Assembly: GCA_037349315.1 (NCBI GenBank)
Contig: JBAIAC010000042.1
Coordinates: 9,858,001 to 9,922,000, forward strand
Source of the DNA: Chelydra serpentina
Taxonomy: Eukaryota > Chordata > Testudines > Chelydridae
DNA length: 64,000 bases
Direction: 5' to 3'
Of this stretch, positions 10,370 through 20,129 are shown piece by piece. Every line of letters begins with the position of its first letter. Position 1 is the stretch's first letter. The notes beneath the pieces were generated by a model that saw nothing but the letters and a program-made list of their open reading frames with translations, made no database searches and was not told the DNA's origin. A program made the translations under genes and the position numbers.

Positions 10370-10868
10370 CTGAAATTTACAAGAATGTCAATTTCACTGC
10401 TGGTAGGTTCCCTGCTGTGAAGTTGAGCCTGTGGTGGGCTCACAGCTGCCCCCTGTCAGCTAGGCACTGGAGGCTCCCCACCTCCTGAGCCTGGTGCAGG
10501 GCTCAATTTCACAGCAGGGTTCCAGCTGTGAGTCCCCCACTGCTGCTCTGAGCAGAAGGCAGCTGGGAAATTCACTGCTGGTAGCTCCCTGCTGTGAAAT
10601 CGAGCTGGTGCAGGGGGTGGCCGGGGGCTCCAGCTGTGAGCCCTGTGTGGCTCTGTTTTTTGCCGCCCCAAGCACAGCAGTCAGGTGGCTTTCAGCAGCA
10701 TGCCTACAGGCGGTCCACTGGTCACGCGGATTCAGCGGTGTTTCTGGTGAGGATGTGCTCCACCAGCAGGAGGGTAGTGCGGACATCTAGAGCCCATTGA
10801 ATTACTGCGGAGGCTGTAGATCGACCTAAATTAAGTTGAGCTAATTTTGTAGCGTAGACAACCCCTTA
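10370..10868. repeat. Degenerate tandem repeat followed by a Harbinger-like terminus
   Basis: The block TTCACTGCTGGTAG(G/C)T(T/C)CCCTGCTGTGAA occurs near 10393 and 10570, with a partial inverted relative between them (10500-10520). The segment 10680-10868 ends TGTAGCGTAGACAACCCCTTA. That resembles the short end of a Harbinger-type MITE, with TTA as a possible target duplication, but the other end was not located. Confidence 0.4.
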
Positions 10869-11568
10869 GTGTGCATGAGAGTTTTTTTTTTAAAAAAACC
10901 ATAGAGTTGCAGGGCTGCTATTATGGCTGTGAGAGGCACCTCCCCAAGCTGACGCTTCACTAGGTGTGCCTGGAAGGTGGAGGAATATTAAAAACGTGTC
11001 ACCCCTTTCTGACACCCCTCTTGCTGACTGTTAGTGCCCACCAGATGTCCACATCTGCACTGGCATTCACACAGTGCCATGCACCATTCCTGCCCTCTTT
11101 CTGTGCATCTCTCCCAGTTTCCCTGGAGGCGGTTTAGGCTAACCGAAAGTGGTGGCTCACAGGGAATCCCTAGAACAAGGAGGAATGGATAGGACATCTG
11201 TCAAGTCCTTCCCGGTTGGTCTGCAGTTGGCAAAGTGGATGTGCCTCTCGCTAGTTCATGTTAGCTAAATTTGGCCTATATACCGCCCCCTCCTGCCCCC
11301 TGGGCTATGGGGAGGTGGTGGGGCTGGGAGGAATGCCTGCTCCAGTTGGAGGCAGCAAGGGATGGAGAGTGGAGATCTGGAGTCCCTCAGATCTGCACCA
11401 TGGCAGGCTCGGAGAGGCTGTGGAGTGGCCCTTTAATCTCAATGGGGGGGGGGGGTCTCCGCTGAATGAGAACCCCCCTCTGGAGATGGTACAGCTTGAA
11501 ACAATAGGTCATGGCAGAGGGTGCTCCCAATCACTCCCCTCTTCCAGTCTCAGGGTGAGGGTTATGTG
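10869..11568. other. No recognised feature
   Basis: Mixed unique-looking sequence with a G10-type run near 11443-11453. Open frames on both strands lack domains or splice context. Confidence 0.45.
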
Positions 11569-11923
11569 CAGAGGCGCTGACTTCACCAGTTCCCGGGGGG
11601 TGCTTGACCCCTGCTCTGCCCCAATCCCCGCCCCCACTCCACTCCTTCTCCCAGCCCTGCCTCTTCCCACCCGCCACTTCATTCCCTCCCCTGCCTCTTC
11701 CTGCCCCATCCCGTTCCTCCTGCGCGCTGCTGAACAGCTGATCACGGTGGGCGGGAGGTGCTGGGAGGGAGTGGGAGGAGCTGATTGATGGGGCCCGCCA
11801 GCGGCCCAAAGGGCTGGGGAGGGAGACGTTGGTCTGCAGGGCTCCTGGTGGATGCTGAACACCCACTATTTTTTTTCCCGTGGATGCTCCAGCCCCCGAG
11901 CATCCACAGAGTCGGTGCCTATA
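11569..11923. mobile_element. hAT-like foldback MITE, copy 3
   Basis: It runs from CAGAGGCGCTGACT to AGTCGGTGCCTATA. Flanking GTTATGTG (11561-11568) and GCTATGTG (11924-11931) match at 7 of 8 positions, an 8-bp target duplication. The core is C-rich on the left and contains the CACCCACTATTTTTTTTCCC block shared with copy 6. Confidence 0.85.
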
Positions 11924-12125
11924 GCTATGTGCTGGGTGCGCTGGTTCCCAGGGTTTAGCACAGCTCCAGCCTGCATTGCCTAGTGCTCCTTGGCAGGAAT
12001 TCAGCGAGTGTATCCCAGTAGAGAACAAACTCATCCTAGCTGGCTCTCCTGCACAGCTGCACGGGTGCCATTTTCAATGTCATAGAATTTAAGGTCACTA
12101 GATCACCAGTCCATCCTCCTGTATA

Positions 12126-12270
12126 TCATAGAATCATAGAATCTCAGGGTTGGAAGGGACCTTAGTAGGTCATCTAGTCCAACCCCCTGCTCAAAGCAGG
12201 ACCAATCCCCAATTTTTGCCCCAGATCCCCAAATGGCCCCCTCAAGGATTGAACTCACAACCCTGGGCCA
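12126..12270 (-). mobile_element. tRNA-derived SINE, truncated
   Basis: On the - strand this is the CR1-like 3' tail and the tRNA body up to the B box (complement of GGATTGAACTCACAACCCTGG). The A-box half is missing; sequence from about 12270 is unrelated. The tail TCATAGAATCATAGAATCTC is identical to CR1 ends elsewhere in the window. Confidence 0.85.
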
Positions 12271-12298
12271 CCAGCACCCTCACATCAACCCCAACAAC

Positions 12299-12672
12299 TA
12301 GGAAGGCCAGGTGCCTGGTTTTCTACCAGAAAGTCCAGTCGAAAAGGGGACCTGACGGTGTCCGGTCAGATCTACTGACCGGACACCCAAAGTCCAGTTA
12401 CTGCAGGCAGGGGAGGCAGGGAGGCGCTGAGTCATCATCCGCACCAGCACGTACTCAGCTAGGGCTGCAGCTCCCAGCTACGGCTCTGCAGGCGAGTCCC
12501 TCCTGACCCGCACAGGGATGGGAGGAGAGGGAAAAAGCAGTGAGCAATGGAGGGAGGGGGAAAGAGGAGCAAATGGGGGGCAGGTCCTCAGAGGGAAGAG
12601 GCAGGTCAGGGGAGGTTCTAGCACTCCTGCTGGAGTGTCCGGTTTTTAAATATTACAAAGTTGGCAACCCTA
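12299..12672. mobile_element. Non-autonomous DNA transposon with internal hairpin
   Basis: Its ends, TAGGAAGGCCAGGTG on the left and GTTGGCAACCCTA on the right, resemble inverted TAGGGTTGCCA(A/G) termini. A hairpin lies at about 12357-12387 (GTGTCCGGTCA / TGACCGGACAC). Related sequence is at 1195-1275. Target duplication is unclear. Confidence 0.5.
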
Positions 12673-12945
12673 CACAACTGAAACGAGACCAGAGTCAAGG
12701 AGATCCACAGAAGGCTAGGCTGTTAGGTGCCCCAGTCAGACAAGAGGAGGGGCTGAGGAGCGGCAGTGCTGGAGGCATGATTAAATGAGATACACCCAGA
12801 TGATCCATCCAGGCATGCAATGGGGCAGTGACGTGTCTCTCCCATGTCGTCCTGGCCCCACACCACCAGCTGGGCTTTATGTCTCCCACCTGGTACTGGC
12901 CCAAAAAATAACTCCCTGTGGGTGGTTTCCCTTCCAGCTTCTGCC

Positions 12946-14432
12946 ATGCTTGGACCCCTCCCTGTGCTGCCCTGCCTGCTGCTGCTCCTCTCCCTGCTAG
13001 GCCCTGGCTCTGCCTCTGATGATGGCACCGTGGTGCTCACCAGCAGTGGTCCCGTCCGGGGCAAGCACCTCTTAGCCGGCTCCAGCACAGTCACGGCCTT
13101 CCTGGGCATCCCCTATGCCAAGCCCCCCGTGGGGCCCTTGCGCTTCAAGAAGCCAGTTCCCCATAAGCCTTGGAGGCACGTCCTGGAGGCCGCCAGCTAC
13201 GGCAACTCCTGCCCCCAGCAAGTGTTTTCTGGTTACCCTGGCAGTGCCATGTGGCTGCCTACCACACCGCTCTCAGAGGACTGCCTCTTCCTTAATCTCT
13301 GGGTGCCCCAGCCCCAGCCCCCCGCTCTGGTCCCCATCCTCATCTGGATTCACGGCGGGGGATTCTTCATCGGCACAGCCTCCCTTGACATCTATGATGG
13401 GCGCTTCTTAGCTGCCACTGAAAGCGTCATTGTGGCCTCCATGAACTACCGGCTGGGGGCGCTGGGCTTCCTCTCGCTGCCGCCAGCTGCCCCAGGAAAC
13501 GCTGGCCTGTGGGACCAGCGCCTGGCACTGCTCTGGCTGCAGAAGAATGCAGCTGCTTTTGGTGGGGACCCAGAACGGATTATGCTATTTGGCCAGAGCA
13601 CTGGGGGAGCCTCGGTCACCTTCCACCTCCTCTCACCGGGGAGCCGGCACCTCTTTGCCCGGGCTGCGCTGCAGAGCGGGGTCGCCAATGCACCTTGGGC
13701 TTCATTGAGCCCAAAGGAGGCCAGGGAGAGAGCCCGGGCACTCGGCCGACTGATGGGCTGTGGCAAGGGCAGTGATGGTGCTGTGGTAGACTGTCTGAAG
13801 AGGAAAGATTCGGAGGAGTTTGCCCGACACGATTTCACCATCGCAAGGAACAAGAGGTTGGTTGATTTCCCCTTCTTGCCCACGGTGGATGGGGATTTCC
13901 TCCCTGATGAGCCACGGCGGCTGCTGGAGGCTGGGCACATCTACACCAAACCCATCCTGACTGGCATCACTGCCAATGAAGGCTCCATGTTCCTGATGTT
14001 CGGCGCTCCCGGATTCAGCCTGGGGAATGACAGCCTGATTGGCTGGGAGGAGCTGGTGGAGGGGGTAAGGTTCATGGTGCCGGGATTGCCAAATCTCTCC
14101 GTCCAGGCAGCAGCTCTGAGGTACGGCCAGGAGAGGAAGGGGCACCGCTGGGCTATGAACCAAGCTGCCAGTGACTACCTCTTCTTGTGCCCCATGACTG
14201 AGCTGGCCGGGCACCTGGTGAAGGCTGGGACTCCCATGTATGTCTATTTCTTTGCACAACGCTCTTCCGGCTCGCTCTGGCCCCACTGGATGGGGGCCGT
14301 GCACACCACCGAGCTACTCTATCTCTTCGGGACCCTGGCGTCCGAGCGGGGAGCCAACCACACATACACGGAGGCCGAGGTGGCACTCAGCCGTAGGTTG
14401 ATGCGGTACTGGGCGGAGTTTGCCAGGAGTGG
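12946..14432 (+). CDS. Cholinesterase-family serine esterase, main coding exon
   Basis: This type of enzyme hydrolyses choline or related esters and is secreted or anchored outside the cell. The exon opens after a CCCTTCCAG acceptor (ends 12937), with ATG at 12946. That start gives a signal peptide ([20 protein letters not shown]); an in-frame ATG at 12844 lies upstream of the acceptor. Visible features by residue are choline-site Trp103 (GSAMWLP), oxyanion Gly137-139, nucleophile Ser218 (FGQSTGG), Glu345 (ANEGSMF) and His453 (VHTTELL). Disulphide partners are Cys89-Cys113 and Cys272-Cys283, and Cys415 pairs with the next exon. The consensus GESAG is GQSTG. The acyl-pocket positions read V306 and F308, a BChE-like/AChE-like mixture. 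The exon ends at donor GG|GTAAGG after EFARSG, the same point as BCHE exon 2. Neuroligin or carboxylesterase are less likely because of the Trp and the exon boundary. Confidence 0.9.
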
Positions 14433-14689
14433 GTAAGGCATAACATGGCATCCTCCCCTCCCCTTCGTCATTGTCACCTGACCCCAATGCCCCTCCCTTG
14501 CCCTTACATATTTGCCTGCCCCCTTTTCCCCCTGTGCCCACATTCATCTGCTCCCATCACTGTCCCTCCCTGCTCTTTGACAGCACAGTCATCTTCCCAG
14601 AGGACAGCCTGGCTTCCGTCCCATTAGCAACTCTGGGAACCAGTGGCCATCTTTACTAGAGTCAGTCTCAATGCACAGTCATGAAGGCA

Positions 14690-14885
14690 AGAAGCAGCCT
14701 TCATAACTGAGGGCATCCTGAGGTTTCGAGTCCCATAGAGTTAAATGGGAGCTGGTATCCATCTTAACTGAGGGCATCCTGTGGTTTCAACCCTACCAAG
14801 TCCAATGGAAGATGGTGGTCATTTGACTAAGGGGAATCTTGTCACTTCAGCCCCATTGAGAACAGGAGAGGGTGGCCATTTTGAA
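14690..14885. repeat. Degenerate ~70-bp tandem repeat, 3 units
   Basis: Three units share AACTGAGGGCATCCTG(A/T)GGTTTC and a following CCCAT/CCTAC...AATGG(G/A)AG(C/A)TGGT pattern. It is intronic to the cholinesterase-like gene. Confidence 0.6.
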
Positions 14886-14988
14886 AAGACAAAATTTTAG
14901 TCATTGGCTCCTGGACCATAAGAAACTTTAAAAAATAAGGTTGCCCTTGGTCCAAGATGCTAGCCAAAATTCGGGCCTTGCTGAGTTG

Positions 14989-15191
14989 CAGGGCTGGCTC
15001 TAGCTTTTTTGCCACACCAAGCTGCCAAACCAAAAAAAAAAAAAGCCGGCCGGAGCTGCCGGAACAAAACCAAAAAACCAAAAAACCACGGCCCTTGAAA
15101 TGTGCCAACCCAGGAATGGTCGGAATGCCATCCCTTCAGATGTGCAGCTCCAAGCACGTGCTTCCTTTGCTGGTCCCTGGAGCAGGCCCTG
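14989..15191. mobile_element. hAT-type MITE in cholinesterase intron
   Basis: The termini CAGGGCTGGCTCTAG and CTGGAGCAGGCCCTG are imperfect inverted repeats. They are flanked by a perfect 8-bp duplication, CTGAGTTG (14981-14988 and 15192-15199). The core is A-rich with the GCCGGCCGGAGCTGCCGG palindrome. Relatives of its left end are at 17455 and 39546. Confidence 0.9.
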
Positions 15192-15871
15192 CTGAGTTGT
15201 TTATGGTAGGAGGAAAAGTTGACTGTATGAGTTGGGTATTTCTTTGGTGGAATCCGGTTGATTTACAAAACATGTGTGCAAAGTCCTGAACATAGCAGGA
15301 ACAGATAACAGAGTTTCCTTGTTCACAATATCCAAGGGTGCATCTCCAGCCAGTTCTGTGCCTCAAGAAGCTCAGACTCCGCTCCCTCTCAGGGCCATGC
15401 TATCAGCCTCTTCTCTGACTTTTTGGTCCTGACTCCTGTCTGCTTCTGACACACCCTGATCCACCAATTAATACCCCAGCCCTGAGTTTGCAATCAGTCC
15501 AAAGGAAACCCCTCTTATTCTCCCAGAGTTAGTGCTCAATTCAGGTCTTCACATGTGGTCCAGTGCCTTGGGCGGTGGCTTCTGTTTCAATTATCTCTAA
15601 ACAAAAGGACATTTAATTGCTTCCGCACTTAACTTGAATGAAAGGTGGCTAGCACACACACCAATTTCACTGAGGGCTGTGATTGTCCATAGATCAGATA
15701 CATGCTAGCATGCCCTCAGCATAACAATGAGAGAGAGAGAGACTCTGGTGCCTCAGTGTATGGGGATAAATTGCCCCATGTCCCTGTGTGTGAGACCCCT
15801 AGAAGCTAAGGTACATTTTCTTTTCTCTCTCCTGACCTGACTGGCTGGCTCTTGCCTAATTCTTGCCCTAG

Positions 15872-16035
15872 GAGTCCCACAGGGACAGACAGGAGCAAGG
15901 GGCACTGGCCCCTCTACAACACCACAGAGCAGAACTTCTTCCACATCAGCAAGAATGAGTCTCACGTCAAAGGGCCATTGCCCACACAGCACTGCAGCTT
16001 CTGGGCACACCTTGAGAGGATCTCCAGACCCAAGG
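15872..16035 (+). CDS. Cholinesterase-family esterase, second coding exon
   Basis: The acceptor TTCTTGCCCTAG precedes 15872. Joined to the GG left by the previous exon (phase 2), the frame reads G-SPTGTDRSKGHWPLYNTTE and continues through HISKNESHVKGPLPTQHCSFWAHL. It aligns with the WP...TEQKYL...QQCRFW segment of vertebrate cholinesterases, including the last disulphide Cys. It is 164 bp long, against 167 bp for BCHE exon 3. It has two N-glycosylation sequons (NTT, NES). It ends at AAG-G|GTAAGC, phase 1. Confidence 0.88.
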
Positions 16036-16187
16036 GTAAGCGATGGTGCAGGGAAGGGGAAAGGCATCAGCTTCACTCACTCCACCAGGGCAGAAGGAAC
16101 CCTGAGCTGCCTGGTGAGGAGCTCTGAGGACCAGAAGGGATGGGAAGGGCAGGCCATAAGGACAATGAAGAGTTGTGGAAGAATAAA
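16036..16187 (+). other. Possible read-through 3' end of the esterase transcript
   Basis: If the donor at 16036 is not used, the frame continues for 30 codons to TGA at 16125-16127. An AATAAA follows at 16182-16187. The tail (KRWCREGERHQLHSLHQG...) carries one Cys. ACHE genes are known to make a read-through form by retaining the equivalent intron, so this is a reasonable alternative end. It is inferred from sequence only. Confidence 0.4.
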
Positions 16188-16767
16188 ATGCAGTCACTTT
16201 TTGGGGAGGGAGAGGGTGGGTATGGCAGCTGTTTAGCAGCCACCCAGCCAACACTGTACAGCTGTTCAGGATAAGAGGTGATCGGGAATCTCCTATTCAG
16301 CTGAAAACACATGGAGAGGAGGAGGGGAAGATTATAGGGCAGGCAGAATGCAATTTACAGCTGGTCAAACAAAAGGTCAGGAAAAATACTCTACTTTTGT
16401 GGGGATTTTTTAATTAAGTTTTTAATTTTTCAAAATTGTTCTAAATGTAGTATTTCAGGGAGGAAGATCTTGAATTTTTCTAAACCAAACCTTTTTTTGG
16501 TGGGAAAATTCCATTTTGAAATAGTTTGCCCACATTTTGACCATTTCTCCCTCTTTCCTAGTGGAAAAAGACAGTGTGTGTGTTTGGTGGGGAAGTATCC
16601 TTTTTCAATTGCCTATTTTAAATGCCCTACAGAAAAATGTTTTTAAAAAATCCAATTTAAAATACAGAATCGCAATACTATTTGAAGTCTAAATGAAAAC
16701 GTGTTTAGTTTTAAAATGGTGATTCATAATTACACAGATGAAAGTTGCCATGTGGTTTCATTTAGGG

Positions 16768-17719
16768 CAGGTGTTCTCAACTTTTTTCTTTCTGAGGCCC
16801 CTCGCCCCCCACTATAAAAAGTCCACAGCCCAGCTATGCCACAATTGTTTTTAATATAAGAACATAAGAATGGCCGTACTGGGTCAGACCAAAGGTCCAT
16901 CCAGCCCAGTATCTTGTCCACCGACAGTGGCCAATGCCAGGTGCCCCGGAGTGAGTGGACCTAACAGGTAATGATCAAAGTGATCTCTCTCCTGCCATCC
17001 ATCACCCCTCTCTGACAAACAGAGGCTAAGGACACTATTCCTTACCTATCCTGGTAAATAGCCATTAATGGACTTCATCTCCATGAATTTATCTAGTTCT
17101 CTTTTAAACCCTGTTATAGTCCTAGCCTTCACAGCCTCCACAGGCAAGGAGTTTCACAGGTTGACTGTGCACTGTGTGAAGAAGAACTTCCTTTTATTTG
17201 TTTTAAACCTGCTGCCCACTAATTTCATTGGGTGGCCCCTAGTTCTTCTATTATGGGAACAAGTAAATAACTTTTCCTTATTCACTTTCTCCACACCACT
17301 CATAATTTTATATACTTCTATCATATCCCCCCTTAGTCTCCTCTTTTCCAAGCTAAAAAGTCCTAGCCTCTTTAATCTCTCCTCATATGGGACCCGTTCC
17401 AGACCCCTAATCATTTTAGTTGCCCTTCTCTGAACCTTTTCTGCATATAAAAGCCAGGGCCGGCTTTAGGGGGTAGCAAGCAGGACAGTTGCCCAGGGCT
17501 CCACACCACAGGGGGGCCCTGTGAAGCTAAGTTGCTCAGGCTTTAGCTTCAGCCTTGGGTAGTGGGCTTTAGTGCCCCAGGCTCCAGTCCCGTGTGGCAG
17601 GACTTTGGCTTTCTGCCCTGAGGGGCCCTAGTGAGTCTAACCCTGGCCATGCTTCGTGGACCCCTGAAACCTGCTTGCGGCCCCTCAGGGGCCCCTGGAC
17701 CTCTGGTTGAGAACCACTC
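16768..17719. mobile_element. Charlie-type hAT element carrying nested insertions
   Basis: Left CAGGTGTTCTCAACTTTTTT and right GGTTGAGAACCACTC are the CAG.GGTTCTCAA termini of Charlie-like hAT elements. They are flanked by ATTTAGGG (16760-16767) and ATTTAGGA (17720-17727), 7/8. A CR1 fragment (16857-17448) and a second hAT-like piece (about 17455-17640, CAGGGCCGGCTTTAGG to CCTAGTGAGTCTAACCCTGG) lie inside. The original element is therefore only about 170 bp. Confidence 0.8.
16857..17448 (-). mobile_element. CR1 LINE fragment, subfamily B
   Basis: On the - strand the RT C-terminal frame reads [20 protein letters not shown] and ends near 17154. It is followed by the subfamily B 3' tail (TGGACCTTTGGTCTGACCC...TTCTTATGTTCTTAT). 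The same tail occurs at 32245, 40870 and 63950. It is 5'-truncated. Confidence 0.9.
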
Positions 17720-18108
17720 ATTTAGGAAATCCCCATGGAAAGGTTAACTTTTTGAAAGCTTTTGTTTGTTTTTCTCCCGAATGGGGAAAATCCCATTTTT
17801 CTGACTGGCTGTAATGGAATCACTAGAGCTGTGATGTGCCCTGACGAATGGGAAAGTGACAGAGGATCTCTGCTCATCCTGACTGCTTTCATGCTCCCTG
17901 TGAAACATGGGAACTACAGCAGCACGGCACCCTCTTGCACCAATGGCTTCCACACTGCCTCCAAGAGGAGAACGCCCCCTATCCAGTCATCCATCCTGCA
18001 CCACTTGGCCTTTTCTCTCCCATCCATGCACCTTGCAGATCCAGGCCCCGCCTTGCTTGTATTCACAGCCCTTCGCTGCTATTAACAAGCTTGCTTTGTG
18101 TTGTGCAG

Positions 18109-18131
18109 GCCAACAGATCCCAGAGGTCTAG
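18109..18131 (+). CDS. Candidate short terminal exon of the esterase gene
   Basis: A good acceptor (TTGCTTTGTGTTGTGCAG) ends at 18108. Spliced to the phase-1 exon ending at 16035, the frame gives GQQIPEV and TAG. No WAT/tetramerisation-type peptide or GPI-type hydrophobic tail was found downstream. Such a product would be a short-tailed, probably soluble form of about 558 residues. The support is only splice signal and phase. Confidence 0.3.
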
Positions 18132-18889
18132 GGGGCAAATGGAGATCAGAACAAAGAAAGTCTCACGTGGGGGGAAATCTCATTGTCCGGCCTGGTGAAG
18201 GAATCTTGCGGCAGGACAGAGGACAGCAGCACCACCCCCACATCTGTCTATTCTCAGACCCCCGCAAATCCATGCTCTGCAGACCTCATTGCTACATACA
18301 TCTGGAGAGCACCCTGCCCTTTCAGCTCCCAAACCACCGGCTTCTGTCAGCAAAGGAGACCACCCTTTGGGGGAGCAGTAATATCTCTCTTATCCTCTCT
18401 ATGGGGCCTGTGATCACACCCATTGAGCCAGGCTCTCATATGCCCCAGAGTGCTTCTGTTCCTGGGTTCCAGCCCCAGGAGGAGTCAAACCCTTTCTCAC
18501 ACCATGACTCTCAGCAAACTGAGTTCTCCCAGAGAACTGCCATCCATCACACACACCTCTGGGGTCATGATCCTCCCCCCCCCCCCCCACACACACACTG
18601 CTGCTGATTGGTTCATTAACAAGGACCATGCCAACGAACTAGCCAACCATCCAAAGCTTTCTGCTGAACCCCAAGTGGATTAAAGAATTTTCAGCCTGGA
18701 GCTACTATCCTTCCATGTGAGATTTTTTTCTAGCTAACGGTGGGGTGGAGGTATGGGGGCACACAAGGGTGGGAGGGAGATGGGATACATACTGCTCCTG
18801 GGGTTTGACTGGGCAAGTTACAGAGCCTGGAGAGTGCTTACAACATGAACAATCTGGATCCACTCCCATCAAGAACTGGGAACAGAACT
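18132..18889. other. No recognised feature
   Basis: A C-run next to (CA)n lies at 18575-18598. Otherwise no domain, repeat terminus or splice context is recognised. Confidence 0.5.
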
Positions 18890-19095
18890 CAGGTGTCCTG
18901 ATTCTCAGCCACCTCTGCTCTAAACACTAGATACCACTTTCCTCCCAGAGCTGGGAGCAGAACACAGGAGTCCTGACTCCCAGGCCCCACTGCTCTAACT
19001 ACTAGACACCACTCCTCTCCCAGAGCTCGTGATAGCACCCAGGAGTCCTGACTCGCAGCCCTCCCACTCTAACCACTAGATCCCTCTCCCCTAGC
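18890..19095. repeat. ~70-75-bp tandem repeat (GGAGTCCTGACTC type), 3 units
   Basis: Each unit contains GG(A/T)GTCCTGA(C/T)TC, then CTCTAA(C/A)(C/T)ACTAGA and CTC(T/C)CCCAGAGCT. Another array of the same family is at 21705-21925 and a single degenerate unit is near 24930-25020. Confidence 0.75.
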
Positions 19096-20129
19096 CAGAT
19101 GTGATTGTGGGATTTCAGTGCAAGCCTTAAAAAGCTCTTCATTCTCAAATGTCCTGTGCTGTAAACACGAAAAAATAAGTTGGTCATACATAGGGCTTGT
19201 GTGTGTGACACATGCAGAGTGTGATTTGACCAAATTCAATTAGCTAGCCTGTGGCAAAGCCAGGAAATGAGACCTAGATGAGGAGCCTTATGACCATTTG
19301 TTTTTAAACAAAGCAATCCTCCTAGAATGGTGCAGAATGAGAAAAGGTTATTAATGTATGTATTTATTTATTGACTACATTTCCATAATTGCTTCTGATC
19401 AAGTTTGCCATGCCCAAGTAAATCAATGCCATTTGTGCTGTTATGGATATATGGACATATTATGGCAGCAGTCACCAGGTGGCACTATAGGACAATCTTA
19501 ACAGTTCTTTTTCTTAGGGTGCGGGCACTGTTCAGCTTTTGAAGACATTAATTTTGCAATGTATATTCTGTTTGGGGAGCTGTGGCAAACAGCAAGGGAA
19601 TTTAGAGTAGAGTTAAGTCAAATTTTGGGGCAGAGGTGCTTCCCATGAACTAGGAGCTAGTGTTGGGCTGAGATTTTTCAAAGGTGGGTTCGCCTGCATC
19701 CCGTTTATGACCGCCTCTGTTCAAGGACTGGTGGATATAGTGTAAATATATAACTCACAATAGAACATACCCTGACTCTGTGCCATTGATTTCTCCTTCA
19801 AAGCAAAACTGACTTGCAAGGCTCTGAGATCTGCTACCGCTCAGCAGAACGGGCTACAGTATGTAGTCAATAAAAAAGATAGATATTATCATTACTTATG
19901 TCAATATTTAGCACTACTCAGAGCTTCTGTTCAGCCACAGCTTAAAATGAAAGTTGCAGGTCTGGAAATCAGGATCAATAACCATATCTTCTGCAGCTAG
20001 TATAATGTCAAAAGCTGCTAGAGGCATGGATTACTCCCAACTTGTGTGTAATTCCTTATCCTGGAGGACAGAGATGGGGGAATTCACCTCACCACACTGT
20101 GCACATGCAAAAGCATCCAGTGGGTCCCC
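19096..20129. other. No recognised feature
   Basis: AT-rich, apparently single-copy sequence without open frames of interest or clear repeat termini. Confidence 0.5.

Noticed and set aside
12844..12945. Upstream in-frame ATG of the esterase exon
   Set aside because: It lies before a good splice acceptor (ends 12937) and would put 34 hydrophilic residues ahead of a clear signal peptide.
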